Assembly (NCBI RefSeq): GCF_007176755.1
Contig: NZ_BJTV01000008.1
Coordinates: 62,001-126,000, forward strand
From: Streptomyces sp. 1-11
Lineage (GTDB): Bacteria; Actinomycetota; Actinomycetes; Streptomycetales; Streptomycetaceae
Direction: 5' to 3'
DNA: 64,000 nucleotides
The notes beneath the pieces are model-generated. The model did no database searches. It was given only the letters and a program-made list of their open reading frames with translations, and was not told the origin of the DNA. The translations under genes were made by a program, and so were the position numbers. Every line of letters begins with the position of its first letter. Position 1 is the first letter of the stretch. Shown here piece after piece: positions 55,503 to 63,930 of the stretch.

Positions 55503-55853
55503 ATGTCCACCCATGGCCCCATCCTTCCTGGCGAAAGCGGCGAACCCGGCGAGTCTGTCGAACAGGCCGAAACGGGCGGGTCCGCGCGGGCCGGCCGGCC
55601 CCCGGCGGACCGGCCCGGCGCCACCCGGCTCGTCGAGTTCACCGTCGACCTCAGCTCCCACGAGATGCTCCGGCGCACCCACACCGTGGCCGCGCTGGGC
55701 GCCGGCTGGGACCCGATGGCGGCCCTGCACGGCGAGCAGGAGGCGTACGACCTGCTGTACTCCGGTCTCGACGCCGAGCAGCAGCGGCTCTACGAGAAGC
55801 TCATCGCGGCCGGTGTGCTGCCCCGGCGCGGCGGCGGCGATGCTGCCGCTTGA
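55503..55853 (+). CDS. Small conserved protein, DUF6400-like
   Basis: 116-residue soluble protein. A disordered Gly/Glu/Ala N-terminus is followed by a conserved helical region (FTVDLSSHEMLRRTHTVAAL, EQEAYDLLYSGLDAEQQRLYEKLIAAGVLP) seen in many Streptomyces genomes as a domain of unknown function. A TACGTT box 7 nt before the ATG and no SD indicate a leaderless mRNA. Its 3' end overlaps the next small gene by 14 nt. Confidence 0.72.
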   Translation: MSTHGPILPGESGEPGESVEQAETGGSARAGRPPADRPGATRLVEFTVDLSSHEMLRRTHTVAALGAGWDPMAALHGEQEAYDLLYSGLDAEQQRLYEKLIAAGVLPRRGGGDAAA

Positions 55854-56067
55854 TCCGCAGGCCGACATCGGCCGCCGTGCCTGGGTCGCCTGCCCCAACT
55901 GCGACGACCGCCGCGGCTGCGCCACCTGCGAGCAGGGGCGCCCGTGCCGCGGGCACTGGCGCTACCTGCTCTCCAACACCGGCAGCCTGCTGCACCTGCA
56001 GTGCCCGTCCTGCCGCCACGTCTGGAACCACGAGACGCACTTCGGCGCCACCCGCTCCCAGATGTGA
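55840..56067 (+). CDS. Small zinc-ribbon protein
   Basis: 75-residue protein rich in paired cysteines: CPNC, CATC, a further Cys (GRPCRGH) and CPSC with nearby His (HVWNHETH), suggesting one or two zinc ribbons. Function is unknown. The ATG at 55840 overlaps the end of the preceding gene, so translation is probably coupled. The regular Cys spacing argues against a chance frame. Confidence 0.7.
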   Translation: MLPLDPQADIGRRAWVACPNCDDRRGCATCEQGRPCRGHWRYLLSNTGSLLHLQCPSCRHVWNHETHFGATRSQM

Positions 56068-56092
56068 CACGGCCGGGACCCGCAGGACCCGC

Positions 56093-56671
56093 TCAGCCGG
56101 CGCCCCTCCAGCTGTGCGCCACGTCGACCACCAGCCGGCCCGACGCCTGCTGGACCCGGAACGGCAGCCGGGCCCGCACGCCGAGACCCACCTGCGTCCC
56201 GCCCTCGAAACTCCCGGCGAACCGGGTGTCCCGGAAGGTGCGGTACCCGCTCACGTCCACGCCCGGCAGGGTGCGGCCCACCCGCCCCGGGTACGTGACC
56301 GCGCCGGTCGCCGGGTCGTAGCTCGGCGCGCCGACACGGATGTCGAGCACGGCCCCGCCGCGGACCGGGACGGTGCGCCCGGTGGTGTCCTGCCGCAGCC
56401 GGTCGACGTACGCGACGTGGTAGCGGACGGCACGGCCGCCGCCGGGCACGTCGAACACGATGCGGTCGTAGCAGTCGTGCCGTCCTGTCCTGACGTTCTT
56501 CAGCGGCACCGCCCCGGTGGCCGGGCCGCCCTTGGGTCCGCTGCCCCAGCCGGCCGGACAGGCCGTGGCCCGCGCGGCGGCCGCCGGAGCCGCGTCCGCC
56601 GCCGTCGCCACGCCGCCCAGTCCGGCGCCCGCCAGGACGAGTACTGTCGCGATGATCCCTGTTCTCCGCAT
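56093..56671 (-). CDS. Secreted AMIN-like domain protein
   Basis: 192-residue exported protein with a signal peptide (MRRTGIIATVLVLAGAG, cleavage near ADAA) and an AMIN-like beta-sandwich (VPLKNVRTGRHDCYDRIVFDVPG, then LPFRVQQASGRLVVDVAHSW). AMIN-type domains bind peptidoglycan or localise envelope proteins; no catalytic domain is attached here. Two cysteines (TACPAG and HDCYD) may pair. The ATG at 56671 follows AAGGGGG; an upstream ATG at 56689 is less likely. Confidence 0.8.
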   Translation of the reverse strand: MRRTGIIATVLVLAGAGLGGVATAADAAPAAAARATACPAGWGSGPKGGPATGAVPLKNVRTGRHDCYDRIVFDVPGGGRAVRYHVAYVDRLRQDTTGRTVPVRGGAVLDIRVGAPSYDPATGAVTYPGRVGRTLPGVDVSGYRTFRDTRFAGSFEGGTQVGLGVRARLPFRVQQASGRLVVDVAHSWRGAG

Positions 56672-56773
56672 GATGTCCCCCTTGGTCACGCCATGCTGTT
56701 ATGGGGTGAGACATGCTGATATGGCGAATGGTTGCACGACGGACGGGCAGACCGCGCGGGCCGGCCGAAGGCC

Positions 56774-57847
56774 TCAGGTCAGGGGCGGTGCCCGGTGCGG
56801 GGCGCTGGGCATGGCGAGGTGCGCGAGGTCGCCCGGCGGCGGTGTGCGCACCGGCCACAGCGGCGCGGCGTCGCCGTCGGCGAGCGCGGCCGGGGCGTCG
56901 GTGAGCCGCATGCGCTCGCGCAGCCGGCCGTAGAAGTCCATCGGGCCCAGCCGGACCGCCTTGAGCCGGCGGGGAGCGGCGTACACGCCGATCCACTCCC
57001 CGGGGCCGAGCACCCCGCGCACCTGGCCGTCGATGCTGACGGCGGCCTGCCCGGACCGCTCCAGCACGCGCAGCGCGATGGGCTCGTCCGGGGCCGCCAC
57101 GACCGACCGGTTGAACGCCATGTGCGGGGCGACCGGAGTGAACACCAGGCCCTCGGCGCGGGGCGACACCACCGGGCCGCCCGCGGCGAAGCTGTACGCG
57201 GTCGAGCCCGTCGGCGTGGCCACCAGCAGCGCGTCGGCCGAGTAGGCGGCGAGCAGCCGGCCGGCGAGGTAGACGCCCACCGACACCTGCCGGTCCCGGG
57301 TCAGCTTCTCCAGGACCACGTCGTTCAGGGCCATGACGTTCAGGGCGACCCCCCAGTCGTCGCCGATCTCGCACTCCGGGCGCACCCGTGGCGGCGGCAG
57401 CATCGGGCCGCGGCCGTAGCGCACCAGCGCCTCCATGTTCGCGGGCACCTCCAGCCGGCACGACGCCCGCAGGGTGAGCAGCATCCGGTTCTCGACCGTG
57501 ATCCGCTCCTCCCGCACGGCCTCCAGCGCGGCCCGCACCGCGGACGCGGGCACCTCGGTCAGGAAGCCCACCCGCCCGAGGTCCACGCCCAGGACGAGGG
57601 CGTCGTTCTCGGCCGCCAGCCGGGCGCCGCGCAGGAACGTCCCGTCGCCGCCCAGGGTGACGATCATGTCCGGATCGCCGGCCGCGTCGATCTCCTCCCG
57701 GGCGCTGTGCCGCTCGCCTTCCCGCCACACGTCGATGTCGGCACAGGCCACCGCGTGCTCGGCGCACCATTCGCGCACGGCGCTCGCGGCGGCCACGGCC
57801 TCCGCCCGTCCGCTGTGCACGACCAGGCCGACACGGTTCACCGTCAT
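56774..57847 (-). CDS. nadK: NAD kinase paralogue
   Basis: 357-residue ATP-NAD kinase that makes NADP. The catalytic GGDGT appears in TLGGDGTFLRGAR, with NDVVLEK and the conserved TPTGSTAYSFAAGGPVVSP. It is about 50 residues longer than typical NadK because of a Pro/Ala-rich C-terminal tail. Streptomyces usually encode more than one NAD kinase, and this gene lies away from the recN-type locus of the main one. SD GGAGGCGGG. The adjacent sirtuin (58320) uses NAD, but the two genes diverge. Confidence 0.92.
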   Translation of the reverse strand: MTVNRVGLVVHSGRAEAVAAASAVREWCAEHAVACADIDVWREGERHSAREEIDAAGDPDMIVTLGGDGTFLRGARLAAENDALVLGVDLGRVGFLTEVPASAVRAALEAVREERITVENRMLLTLRASCRLEVPANMEALVRYGRGPMLPPPRVRPECEIGDDWGVALNVMALNDVVLEKLTRDRQVSVGVYLAGRLLAAYSADALLVATPTGSTAYSFAAGGPVVSPRAEGLVFTPVAPHMAFNRSVVAAPDEPIALRVLERSGQAAVSIDGQVRGVLGPGEWIGVYAAPRRLKAVRLGPMDFYGRLRERMRLTDAPAALADGDAAPLWPVRTPPPGDLAHLAMPSAPHRAPPLT

Positions 57848-58145
57848 ACCCGCCTCCCAGCCGGTTCGCCCCACAGTCCATCCTCGCCGGGAATCCCGGC
57901 CGGCACCTCCCGCGCCACCCGCCCGTGTCCCGCCGCCCCTCGCCGCGCCCTCGTGACGGGTCCGGCGCACGCCGGTCCGGGCCTGGACCGGCCCGATCCG
58001 GCGCCCCGCCGCCCACCGGGCCACGAGCACGGCGCCACGGCAGGCCTTGTCCGGTGGCTCCGTCCCGGGCGGGGCCGCCGGGGGAGGGCCCGCCCGGGCG
58101 CCTCCGGGTGGTTGGGCGGCGACAGCCGTGGCTACCCGCACCGGC
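57848..58145. other. Spacer upstream of nadK, no gene seen
   Basis: About 300 nt of very GC-rich sequence with no convincing gene, terminator or box beyond the nadK ribosome-binding site. Confidence 0.5.
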
Positions 58146-58281
58146 ATGAACGAGAACAGGCTGCTCGCCCTGGTGACCGGGATCTCCAGCGCAATCGGGT
58201 ACGGACAGCGTCAAGGCCGCCGTGCACCGCTCCATGGCGGAGCCCGGCACAGCCGGTGACGCCGGCGGCGAGGACGGCTGA
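58146..58281 (+). pseudogene. Remnant of a short-chain dehydrogenase
   Basis: An ATG at 58146 begins MNENRLLALVTGISSAIG, the exact SDR nucleotide-binding start. After 18 codons the match ends. A different frame (DSVKAAVHRSMAEPG, stop 58279-58281) then resembles a protein C-terminus. The central 200 or so codons are missing, so this is a deletion scar of an SDR gene. Confidence 0.65.
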
Positions 58282-58319
58282 CGCGGCGGTGCGCCGGGCC
58301 GGTTCCGTACCCTGACGGC

Positions 58320-59225
58320 ATGCGCATGCGCCCCACCCTGAGCTGGACCCCCGCGGACGACCTGCCGCCGGGCACCACGGACCTGGAGCCGGTCGCCGAC
58401 GCGCTGAGCGCCGGCGGTGTGCTGGTGCTCAGCGGAGCGGGCATCTCCACCGAATCGGGCATCCCCGACTACCGCGGCGAGGGCGGCAGCCTGACCCGGC
58501 ACACCCCCATGACCTACCAGGAGTTCACCGCCGACGCCCGGGCCAGGCGCCGGTACTGGGCGCGCAGCCACCTCGGCTGGCGCACCTTCGGCCGCGCCCG
58601 GCCCAACGCCGGGCACCGCGCGGTGGCCGCGTTCGAACGGCACGGGCTGCTCGCGGGCGTCATCACCCAGAACGTCGACCGCCTGCACCAGGCCGCCGGC
58701 ACCGAGGACGTGGTGGAACTCCACGGCAGCCTGGACCGGGTCGCCTGCCTCTCCTGCGGCGCCCTCAGTCCCCGCCGCGAACTCGCCCGGCGGCTGGAGG
58801 AGGCCAATCCGGGCTTCGATCCGGTGGCCGCGGGCATCAACCCGGACGGTGACGCCGACCTCACCGACGACCAGGTCGGCGACTTCCGGGTGCTGCCCTG
58901 CACGGTCTGCGGCGGCATCCTCAAACCGGACGTCGTGTTCTTCGGCGAGGCCGTCCCGCCGGCACGGGTCGAGCACTGCCGCGCCCTGGTCCGCGAGGCC
59001 TCCTCGCTGCTGGTCCTGGGCTCCTCCCTGACGGTGATGTCCGGCCTGCGGTTCGTCCGTCAGGCGGCCCAGGCGGAGAAGCCGGTGCTGATCGTCAACC
59101 GGGACCCCACCCGGGGCGACCGCCATGCCCGCACCCGCGTCGCGCTGCCCCTGGGCGCGGCGCTCACCTCGCTGGCCGACCTGCTCGGCGTCCCCGTCGA
59201 CGGACGGGCCGTGGACCCGGCGTAG
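58320..59225 (+). CDS. Sir2-family NAD-dependent protein deacylase
   Basis: 301-residue sirtuin: GAGIS with TESGIPDYRG, TQNVDRLHQAAG, catalytic His in VELHGSLDRVACLSCG, a second Cys pair CTVCGG closing the zinc site, and GSSLTVMSGL. It removes acetyl or acyl groups from lysines using NAD. An insert between the Cys pairs is longer than in bacterial CobB. TACCCT at 58308-58313, six nt before the ATG with no SD, indicates leaderless translation. Confidence 0.92.
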   Translation: MRMRPTLSWTPADDLPPGTTDLEPVADALSAGGVLVLSGAGISTESGIPDYRGEGGSLTRHTPMTYQEFTADARARRRYWARSHLGWRTFGRARPNAGHRAVAAFERHGLLAGVITQNVDRLHQAAGTEDVVELHGSLDRVACLSCGALSPRRELARRLEEANPGFDPVAAGINPDGDADLTDDQVGDFRVLPCTVCGGILKPDVVFFGEAVPPARVEHCRALVREASSLLVLGSSLTVMSGLRFVRQAAQAEKPVLIVNRDPTRGDRHARTRVALPLGAALTSLADLLGVPVDGRAVDPA

Positions 59226-59387
59226 CCCAGGGCCGCGGCGGGTGCGCGGGGCCCTGCCGGGACCTGTGACGGCGGACGCCGGTCCGCCCGCCGCGGCTCA
59301 CGGCGGGCGCCCTGGGTGCGGGACCGACGGTGGCCCGAGCACGGCACTCGCGGTGCCTGACAGCGCCCCCGCCGCCGCGCCGTCCGG

Positions 59388-60278
59388 TCAGGAACCGCCG
59401 GCCGCCGCGGTGGACACGGCGGTCCGGGCCGCCCGTTCCACCAGCGAGACGCCGTCCTTCATCGTCTTGTTGCCGTCCGACAGGACCGCGACCAGGTAGT
59501 GGTGTCCGCCCGCCGTGATCCGGCCGACGCTGTTGACGTCCCAGAGGTCGGTCGTGTCGCGCTGCAGCCAGCCGTTCTTCAGGGCCGTTCCGGCGCCGCC
59601 GGCCGCCGACACGCCCCAGGACTGGTCGTCGGCGACGTTGCTCATCAGGGAGCGGATGTACGCGCGGGACGCGGCGTCGAGCGCCGGCGCCGAACCCGGC
59701 TTCGTGGTCTGCCCGGTGTCGAACACCGCGCGCAGCAGCCGTATCTGGTCGGCGGACGTGGTCCGGGTCAGGCCCCACTTGCCGCCGGGGCCGCCCACGG
59801 TCTCGGTGAGCCCGAGCCGCTTGTTCGCCGCCTTCAGGCCCGGGGCCAGGCCGATGCTCCGCCACAGGGCGTTCGCCGCCGCGTTGTCGCTGTGCTCGAT
59901 CATCGCCTTGGTCTGCGCGCGTTCCCCGTCGGTCAGGGCGCGCCCCGAGTCCTGCGCCTTGAGCAGCAGCGCGGCCAGGATGTCGACCTTGATGATGCTG
60001 GCCGTGTCGTAGGGGGTCTCCTCGCCGAACACGGTGGGCGTGCGGCCCGGCAGGTCGAGGTCGAGGACCGCGGCGGTCACCCGTGCCTCGCCGTGCGCGC
60101 CGACCGAGGCGGGGAAGTCCGCCGGGCCGGCGGCGGCCGGGGCGGACGCGGTGGCCGCGGCGGCGGAGGCCGGGGCGAGGGCGCCGGAGGCCAGCAGGGT
60201 CGCGGCGGCCACGGTGAGCGCGCCGCAGGCGGCCGCGCGCTTGCCCGGGCGCGGCGAGAGGAAGCTTCGGAACGGCAT
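59388..60278 (-). CDS. Exported class-A-like serine hydrolase with KNG box
   Basis: 296-residue secreted protein. A signal peptide with an Ala-rich core ends near residue 45. The fold motifs are Ser94-Ile-Ile-Lys97, Ser130-Asp-Asn132 and Lys234-Asn-Gly236 in place of KTG. No class A Glu166 motif (ExxLN) is present, so deacylation of beta-lactams is unlikely. It may be a peptidase-like or penicillin-binding homologue acting on cell wall. The ATG at 60278 fits the signal peptide. It is the third SxxK protein in the window. Confidence 0.82.
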   Translation of the reverse strand: MPFRSFLSPRPGKRAAACGALTVAAATLLASGALAPASAAAATASAPAAAGPADFPASVGAHGEARVTAAVLDLDLPGRTPTVFGEETPYDTASIIKVDILAALLLKAQDSGRALTDGERAQTKAMIEHSDNAAANALWRSIGLAPGLKAANKRLGLTETVGGPGGKWGLTRTTSADQIRLLRAVFDTGQTTKPGSAPALDAASRAYIRSLMSNVADDQSWGVSAAGGAGTALKNGWLQRDTTDLWDVNSVGRITAGGHHYLVAVLSDGNKTMKDGVSLVERAARTAVSTAAAGGS

Positions 60279-60458
60279 GGTGACAGGCCTCGGCGGTGCG
60301 GGGGACAGGGACACGATGGTGTGAACGTAGTCAGAAGGCGGGTCCGGCGAAGTGACCGCTGCCACGAAAAGGCCCTTTCAGGACGTTTTGTGAGCAGGGC
60401 AACAGATCGCGGGGGGCGCAGAATGAGACCAGGAGGCGTGCCTGGTCCGGGAGGCGTC

Positions 60459-61910
60459 ATGAGCACATCAGGCGAGTCCAGGGTGTCCGGTCTCGAGGTC
60501 CGGTCGATCGACTACGTCCCCCTGGACGAGCGCCACGGCAGGCTCTGGCACCTGGGACCGCTGTGGTTCATGTCCAACGCGCAGATCGCCACCCTGGCGG
60601 TGGGGCTGATCAGCATCACCGAGGGCGGCAACCTGATCTGGTCGCTGCTGGCCATCGTCGTCGGCACCGTCATCGGCACCTTCTTCATGGCCTTCCACTC
60701 GGCCCAGGGGCCCCAGCTCGGACTGCCCCAGATGATCCAGTCGCGGCCCCAGTTCGGCTATCTCGGCGCCCTGCTGGTGTGGCTCTTCGCCTATGTGCAG
60801 TACGCCGGGTTCAACGTCTTCAACAGCAGTCTCGCCGCGGACGCCCTGCACACCACGCTGCACGGCGGCGTACGGCTGTGGGTGGTCGTGGTCACCGCGG
60901 TGGCGCTCGTGATCGCGCTGGTGGGCTACGACATCATCCACAAGGCGGAGCGCTTCCTGACCTACACGTTCCTCGTCGTCTTCGGCGTCTTCACCGTCGG
61001 AGTCCTGGTCACCCTGCACTACCCGCCCGGCTCCTTCGACCTCGGCGGCTTCCGGTGGACGCCGTTCCTGGCCCAGTTCGGCGTGGTCGCCGGCTACCAG
61101 ATCAGCTGGGCCATCTACGTCTCGGACTACTCCCGCTACCTGCCGCCCGACGTGACCGTCCGCAAGACCTTCTACTGGACCTACTTCGGCTCCGCGCTCG
61201 GCGGCATCTGGCTGATGGTGCTCGGCACCCTGCTGGCGGCCTGGGCCGGCAAGGACTTCGAGACCATCCGGACCATCAACGCCGCCGGCGACAAGGTCTT
61301 CGACGGATTCGGCGCGATCGTGCTGCTCTTCGCCTCGCTGGGCCTGATCTCCGTCACCGCGCTGAACATGTACGGCGGTTCGCTGACCCTGATCAGCGCC
61401 ATGGACTCGTTCCGGCGGGTGCGGCCCACCCTCGGCGTGCGGCTGCTGACCATCGGGCTGACCGCGGCGCTCTCGCTGGTCGGGGCGCTCGCCGCGACCG
61501 CCGACTTCCTGCAGAACTTCAACGACTTCCTGCTGCTGGTGCTCTACCTGTTCATCCCGTGGACCGCGGTGAACCTCATGGACTACTACGTCGTGCGCCG
61601 CGGCCACTACGCCATCGCGGAGATCTTCGACCCCCACGGCATCTACGGCCGCTGGGGCCGGCACGGCATCATCGCCTACCTCGTCGGCTTCGCCGTCATG
61701 ATCCCGTTCTTCTCCGTCGGCAAGCTGTACGTCGGCCCCGCCGCCGAGGCGCTCGGCGGCGCCGACATCTCGCTGTTCGTCGGGCTGCCCGTGTCCGCGC
61801 TGCTGTACTGGTGGCTGACGCGCTCCGTGGACGTGGCCGCCGAGACCCGCATCGCCGAGGCCGAGGCGGAGGCCCTGGAGCGGGCGGCGCACGAACACCG
61901 CGAACCCTGA
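60459..61910 (+). CDS. NCS1-family nucleobase/cytosine permease
   Basis: 483-residue, 12-TM sodium or proton symporter of the purine/cytosine family: cytosolic start EVRSIDYVPLDERHG, then LWFMSNAQIATLAVG, QLGLPQMIQSRPQFGYLGA (TM2-3 region) and VNLMDYYVVRRGHYA. It imports cytosine, purines, hydantoins or a similar compound. SD GGGAGG precedes the ATG at 60459. It is monocistronic and divergent from the serine hydrolase; no catabolic partner adjoins it, so the cargo is open. Confidence 0.9.
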   Translation: MSTSGESRVSGLEVRSIDYVPLDERHGRLWHLGPLWFMSNAQIATLAVGLISITEGGNLIWSLLAIVVGTVIGTFFMAFHSAQGPQLGLPQMIQSRPQFGYLGALLVWLFAYVQYAGFNVFNSSLAADALHTTLHGGVRLWVVVVTAVALVIALVGYDIIHKAERFLTYTFLVVFGVFTVGVLVTLHYPPGSFDLGGFRWTPFLAQFGVVAGYQISWAIYVSDYSRYLPPDVTVRKTFYWTYFGSALGGIWLMVLGTLLAAWAGKDFETIRTINAAGDKVFDGFGAIVLLFASLGLISVTALNMYGGSLTLISAMDSFRRVRPTLGVRLLTIGLTAALSLVGALAATADFLQNFNDFLLLVLYLFIPWTAVNLMDYYVVRRGHYAIAEIFDPHGIYGRWGRHGIIAYLVGFAVMIPFFSVGKLYVGPAAEALGGADISLFVGLPVSALLYWWLTRSVDVAAETRIAEAEAEALERAAHEHREP

Positions 61911-61952
61911 AGGCCGGGCCGGACAGCCGGAGGCGGTGGCCGTCTATATTGA

Positions 61953-61996
61953 CTGCGCGACGCAGTGAAATCAAGGTATCTTTCTGCGCGACGCAG
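61953..61996. promoter_or_regulatory. Twin palindromic operators CTGCGCGACGCAG
   Basis: The 13-bp palindrome CTGCG-CGA-CGCAG occurs twice (61953-61965 and 61984-61996), 31 bp centre to centre, in an AT-rich stretch with TTGACT (61949-61954) overlapping the first. This looks like a repressor-controlled promoter just before the truncated NmrA-like gene. Confidence 0.65.
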
Positions 61997-62001
61997 CCAA
62001 T

Positions 62002-62187
62002 GTGCCGAGCCGCGCCCACTCGCACGACCTCGCGGCGATGTTCGGGTACTTCGGCACCACCGGCCTCGACGTCGACGTCGCCGCCCTGCGCCGGGCCCAC
62101 CCCGAGGTCGGCCGGCACACCTTCGCCGACTGGGCGGCGGCCCAGGACTGGCCGGCCCTGCTCGCCGCGGCGCCCCGGCGCCGATGA
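62002..62187 (+). pseudogene. C-terminal remnant of an NmrA-like NAD(P)-binding oxidoreductase
   Basis: 61 codons read MFGYFGTTGLDVDVAALRR and HTFADWAAAQDW, the usual C-terminal end of NmrA/NAD(P)H-binding Rossmann proteins (about 280 residues). The Rossmann part is absent. The remnant follows an intact-looking promoter with twin operators, so a deletion has probably joined the promoter to the gene's tail. It might be translated as a short peptide, but the enzyme is lost. Confidence 0.65.
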
Positions 62188-62196
62188 GCGGGGCCC

Positions 62197-62988
62197 TCAC
62201 TCCTCGTGGGACGGCATCCAGTGGTGCTCGCAGAACCAGCGGCCGAACAGCGCGCCCCCGTACACCACGAAGCCCACCCCGATCAGCCATGACTCGACCA
62301 CCAGCACCGTCCCCACCGCCCCGTAGTTCAGCGCGTTGGTGACGATGAGCGGGGTGAACACCAGGTGCGAGAAGGCGCGCAGCCCGGCCAGGCCGACCAC
62401 GGTGCCGATCGCGCCCGGCAGCAGGCGGCGCCAGGTGACCTGGCCGCCCAGCAGGAACCGCTGGCCCCACCAGAAGAACAGCACCCCGCTCAGCACGGAC
62501 GTCAGGACCCGTGGCGCCCCGTGCAGCGCGGGCCGGGTCTGCACCTCCTGGTAGAGGTAGCCGGTCATCACCACGAGCCAGGTCGCCTGCCGCCAGACCC
62601 GGTGCCAGGGGCCGGACGCGAGACTCCAGATCCGCTCGTAGCCGTTCTGCACGCTGCCGGCGAACGACACCCCGAACACCGCGAGCAGCACCAGGCTCAG
62701 CACGCTGGTGGTGCCGATGACCTTGCGCGGCGGACTGATGATGCCGGTGAGCGCGTCGGCGGACGGCCCGGACAGTCCCATGCCGTCGGTGAGCCACGAC
62801 GCGAAGCCGCCCCGGACCAGCGGATCGCCGGCGGCGACCACGATCAGCAGCGGGGCGAGCGTCACCAGGGCCAGCGTGGCGAACCCCATCGCCCGGTGCA
62901 TCAGCTCCAGATCCCGCCCGCGCCGGAACAGCGCGTGCACGCCGAGCCACTCCCAAGCGCGGTGGAGGCCGCGCCGCCACTGCCTCAC
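62197..62988 (-). CDS. YihY/UPF0761-family inner-membrane protein
   Basis: 263-residue protein with about six TM segments: HRAMGFATLALVTLAPLLIV, SVLSLVLLAVFGVSF, SVLSGVLFFWWGQR, LLPGAIGTVVGLAGLRAF and VESWLIGVGFVVYGG. This is the YihY (formerly RNase BN/BrkB) layout, function unknown. A GTG at 62988 follows GGGAGGGACCC. It is convergent with the NmrA remnant, with a 9-nt gap. Confidence 0.87.
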   Translation of the reverse strand: MRQWRRGLHRAWEWLGVHALFRRGRDLELMHRAMGFATLALVTLAPLLIVVAAGDPLVRGGFASWLTDGMGLSGPSADALTGIISPPRKVIGTTSVLSLVLLAVFGVSFAGSVQNGYERIWSLASGPWHRVWRQATWLVVMTGYLYQEVQTRPALHGAPRVLTSVLSGVLFFWWGQRFLLGGQVTWRRLLPGAIGTVVGLAGLRAFSHLVFTPLIVTNALNYGAVGTVLVVESWLIGVGFVVYGGALFGRWFCEHHWMPSHEE

Positions 62989-63226
62989 GGGTCCCTCCCG
63001 TGCTCGCGCACCCGGGCTCTCCGCCGTCCGGCGGCGCTGCGCCGGCTCTCGGCGGACGGCACCTGCCGAGCCCCTGGTCTGCCATGATCCGACGGAACGA
63101 GCCGGTCCGCACGGTCCCCGTCCGGCGGGCTGCCGCCCGGCTCCGGCTGGGGGGTCCCCGCCGCGTACGCGAGTACACCCGGCGGGGCGGTGCCGGGAGG
63201 TGCGGGTCCCGCCCGGCCGGGGACCG
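62989..63226. other. Spacer, nothing recognisable
   Basis: 238 nt between two minus-strand genes. No gene-like frame, hairpin or clear promoter was recognised apart from the SD of the YihY gene. Confidence 0.5.
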
Positions 63227-63877
63227 TCACGGGGCGGTGGGCGGCCCCGTCTCGCGGACCGTGGTGGTCACGCGGACGAGGGACGGGCGGCGGGGCGTGG
63301 AGCCGAAACCGAAGCGCACGGGTGGTGCGACCGGCGCGAGCGCACCGAGGTCCCGTCCCTCGAAGGTGGCCGTCGCCGCGGTCAGGGCCCGCAGATCACG
63401 CGCCCCGTACCATTCGCGCCTGCCCCCGCCGGCGCTTCCGCGTGTGCGCACGCCCAGCAGCAGGCGGGCGAGCGGATCCGTCACGGCGGTCCAGGCCGGC
63501 GACGCAGCCAGGGCGCCGGGTACGGCCCTGAGCAGCAGACCCGTCGCACCGCGCCGCCCGATGGTGAGCTCCATCCGGAGCAGCGGCTCCGCCGCCACGG
63601 TCCAGCGGCGGTCGTCGGTACGCACCCGTACGGGCACGACCCGCACCTCGTCGAAGGTGTAGGTGCTGCCGATGAACCGGGCCGTCTCCGGGGTGGGTGC
63701 CAGCAGCAGGCGGTGCCCGTCGGCCCGTTCGAGCATCACGTCGCTGAACGGGCCGAAGGGCGAGCGGAGCCAGTGCCCCAGCACCAGTCGGGTGCCGGAC
63801 GACGTCCCGGCTCCCGCGATCCAGCCGTCGAAGCGGAGCGGAGCGGGCCGGGCCCGCGACCGGGCGCGGCCGCTCAT
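63227..63877 (-). CDS. Conserved hypothetical protein
   Basis: 216-residue soluble protein without signal peptide or TM segments. Pattern of strands: LRFDGWIAGAGTSSGTRLVLGHW, FGPFSDVMLERADGHRLLLAP, IGSTYTFDEVRVVPVRV, then a Trp/Arg-rich middle and a C-terminal GFGSTPRRPSLVRVTT. It looks like an all-beta actinobacterial protein of unknown function. Codon bias supports coding. It may be co-transcribed with the gene entering from the right edge, 53 nt upstream. Confidence 0.7.
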   Translation of the reverse strand: MSGRARSRARPAPLRFDGWIAGAGTSSGTRLVLGHWLRSPFGPFSDVMLERADGHRLLLAPTPETARFIGSTYTFDEVRVVPVRVRTDDRRWTVAAEPLLRMELTIGRRGATGLLLRAVPGALAASPAWTAVTDPLARLLLGVRTRGSAGGGRREWYGARDLRALTAATATFEGRDLGALAPVAPPVRFGFGSTPRRPSLVRVTTTVRETGPPTAP

Positions 63878-63930
63878 CGGCCGGGGCCGGACGGGGGCGG
63901 TGTCACCGGCGTGTCCGCCCGGGGCGCTTG

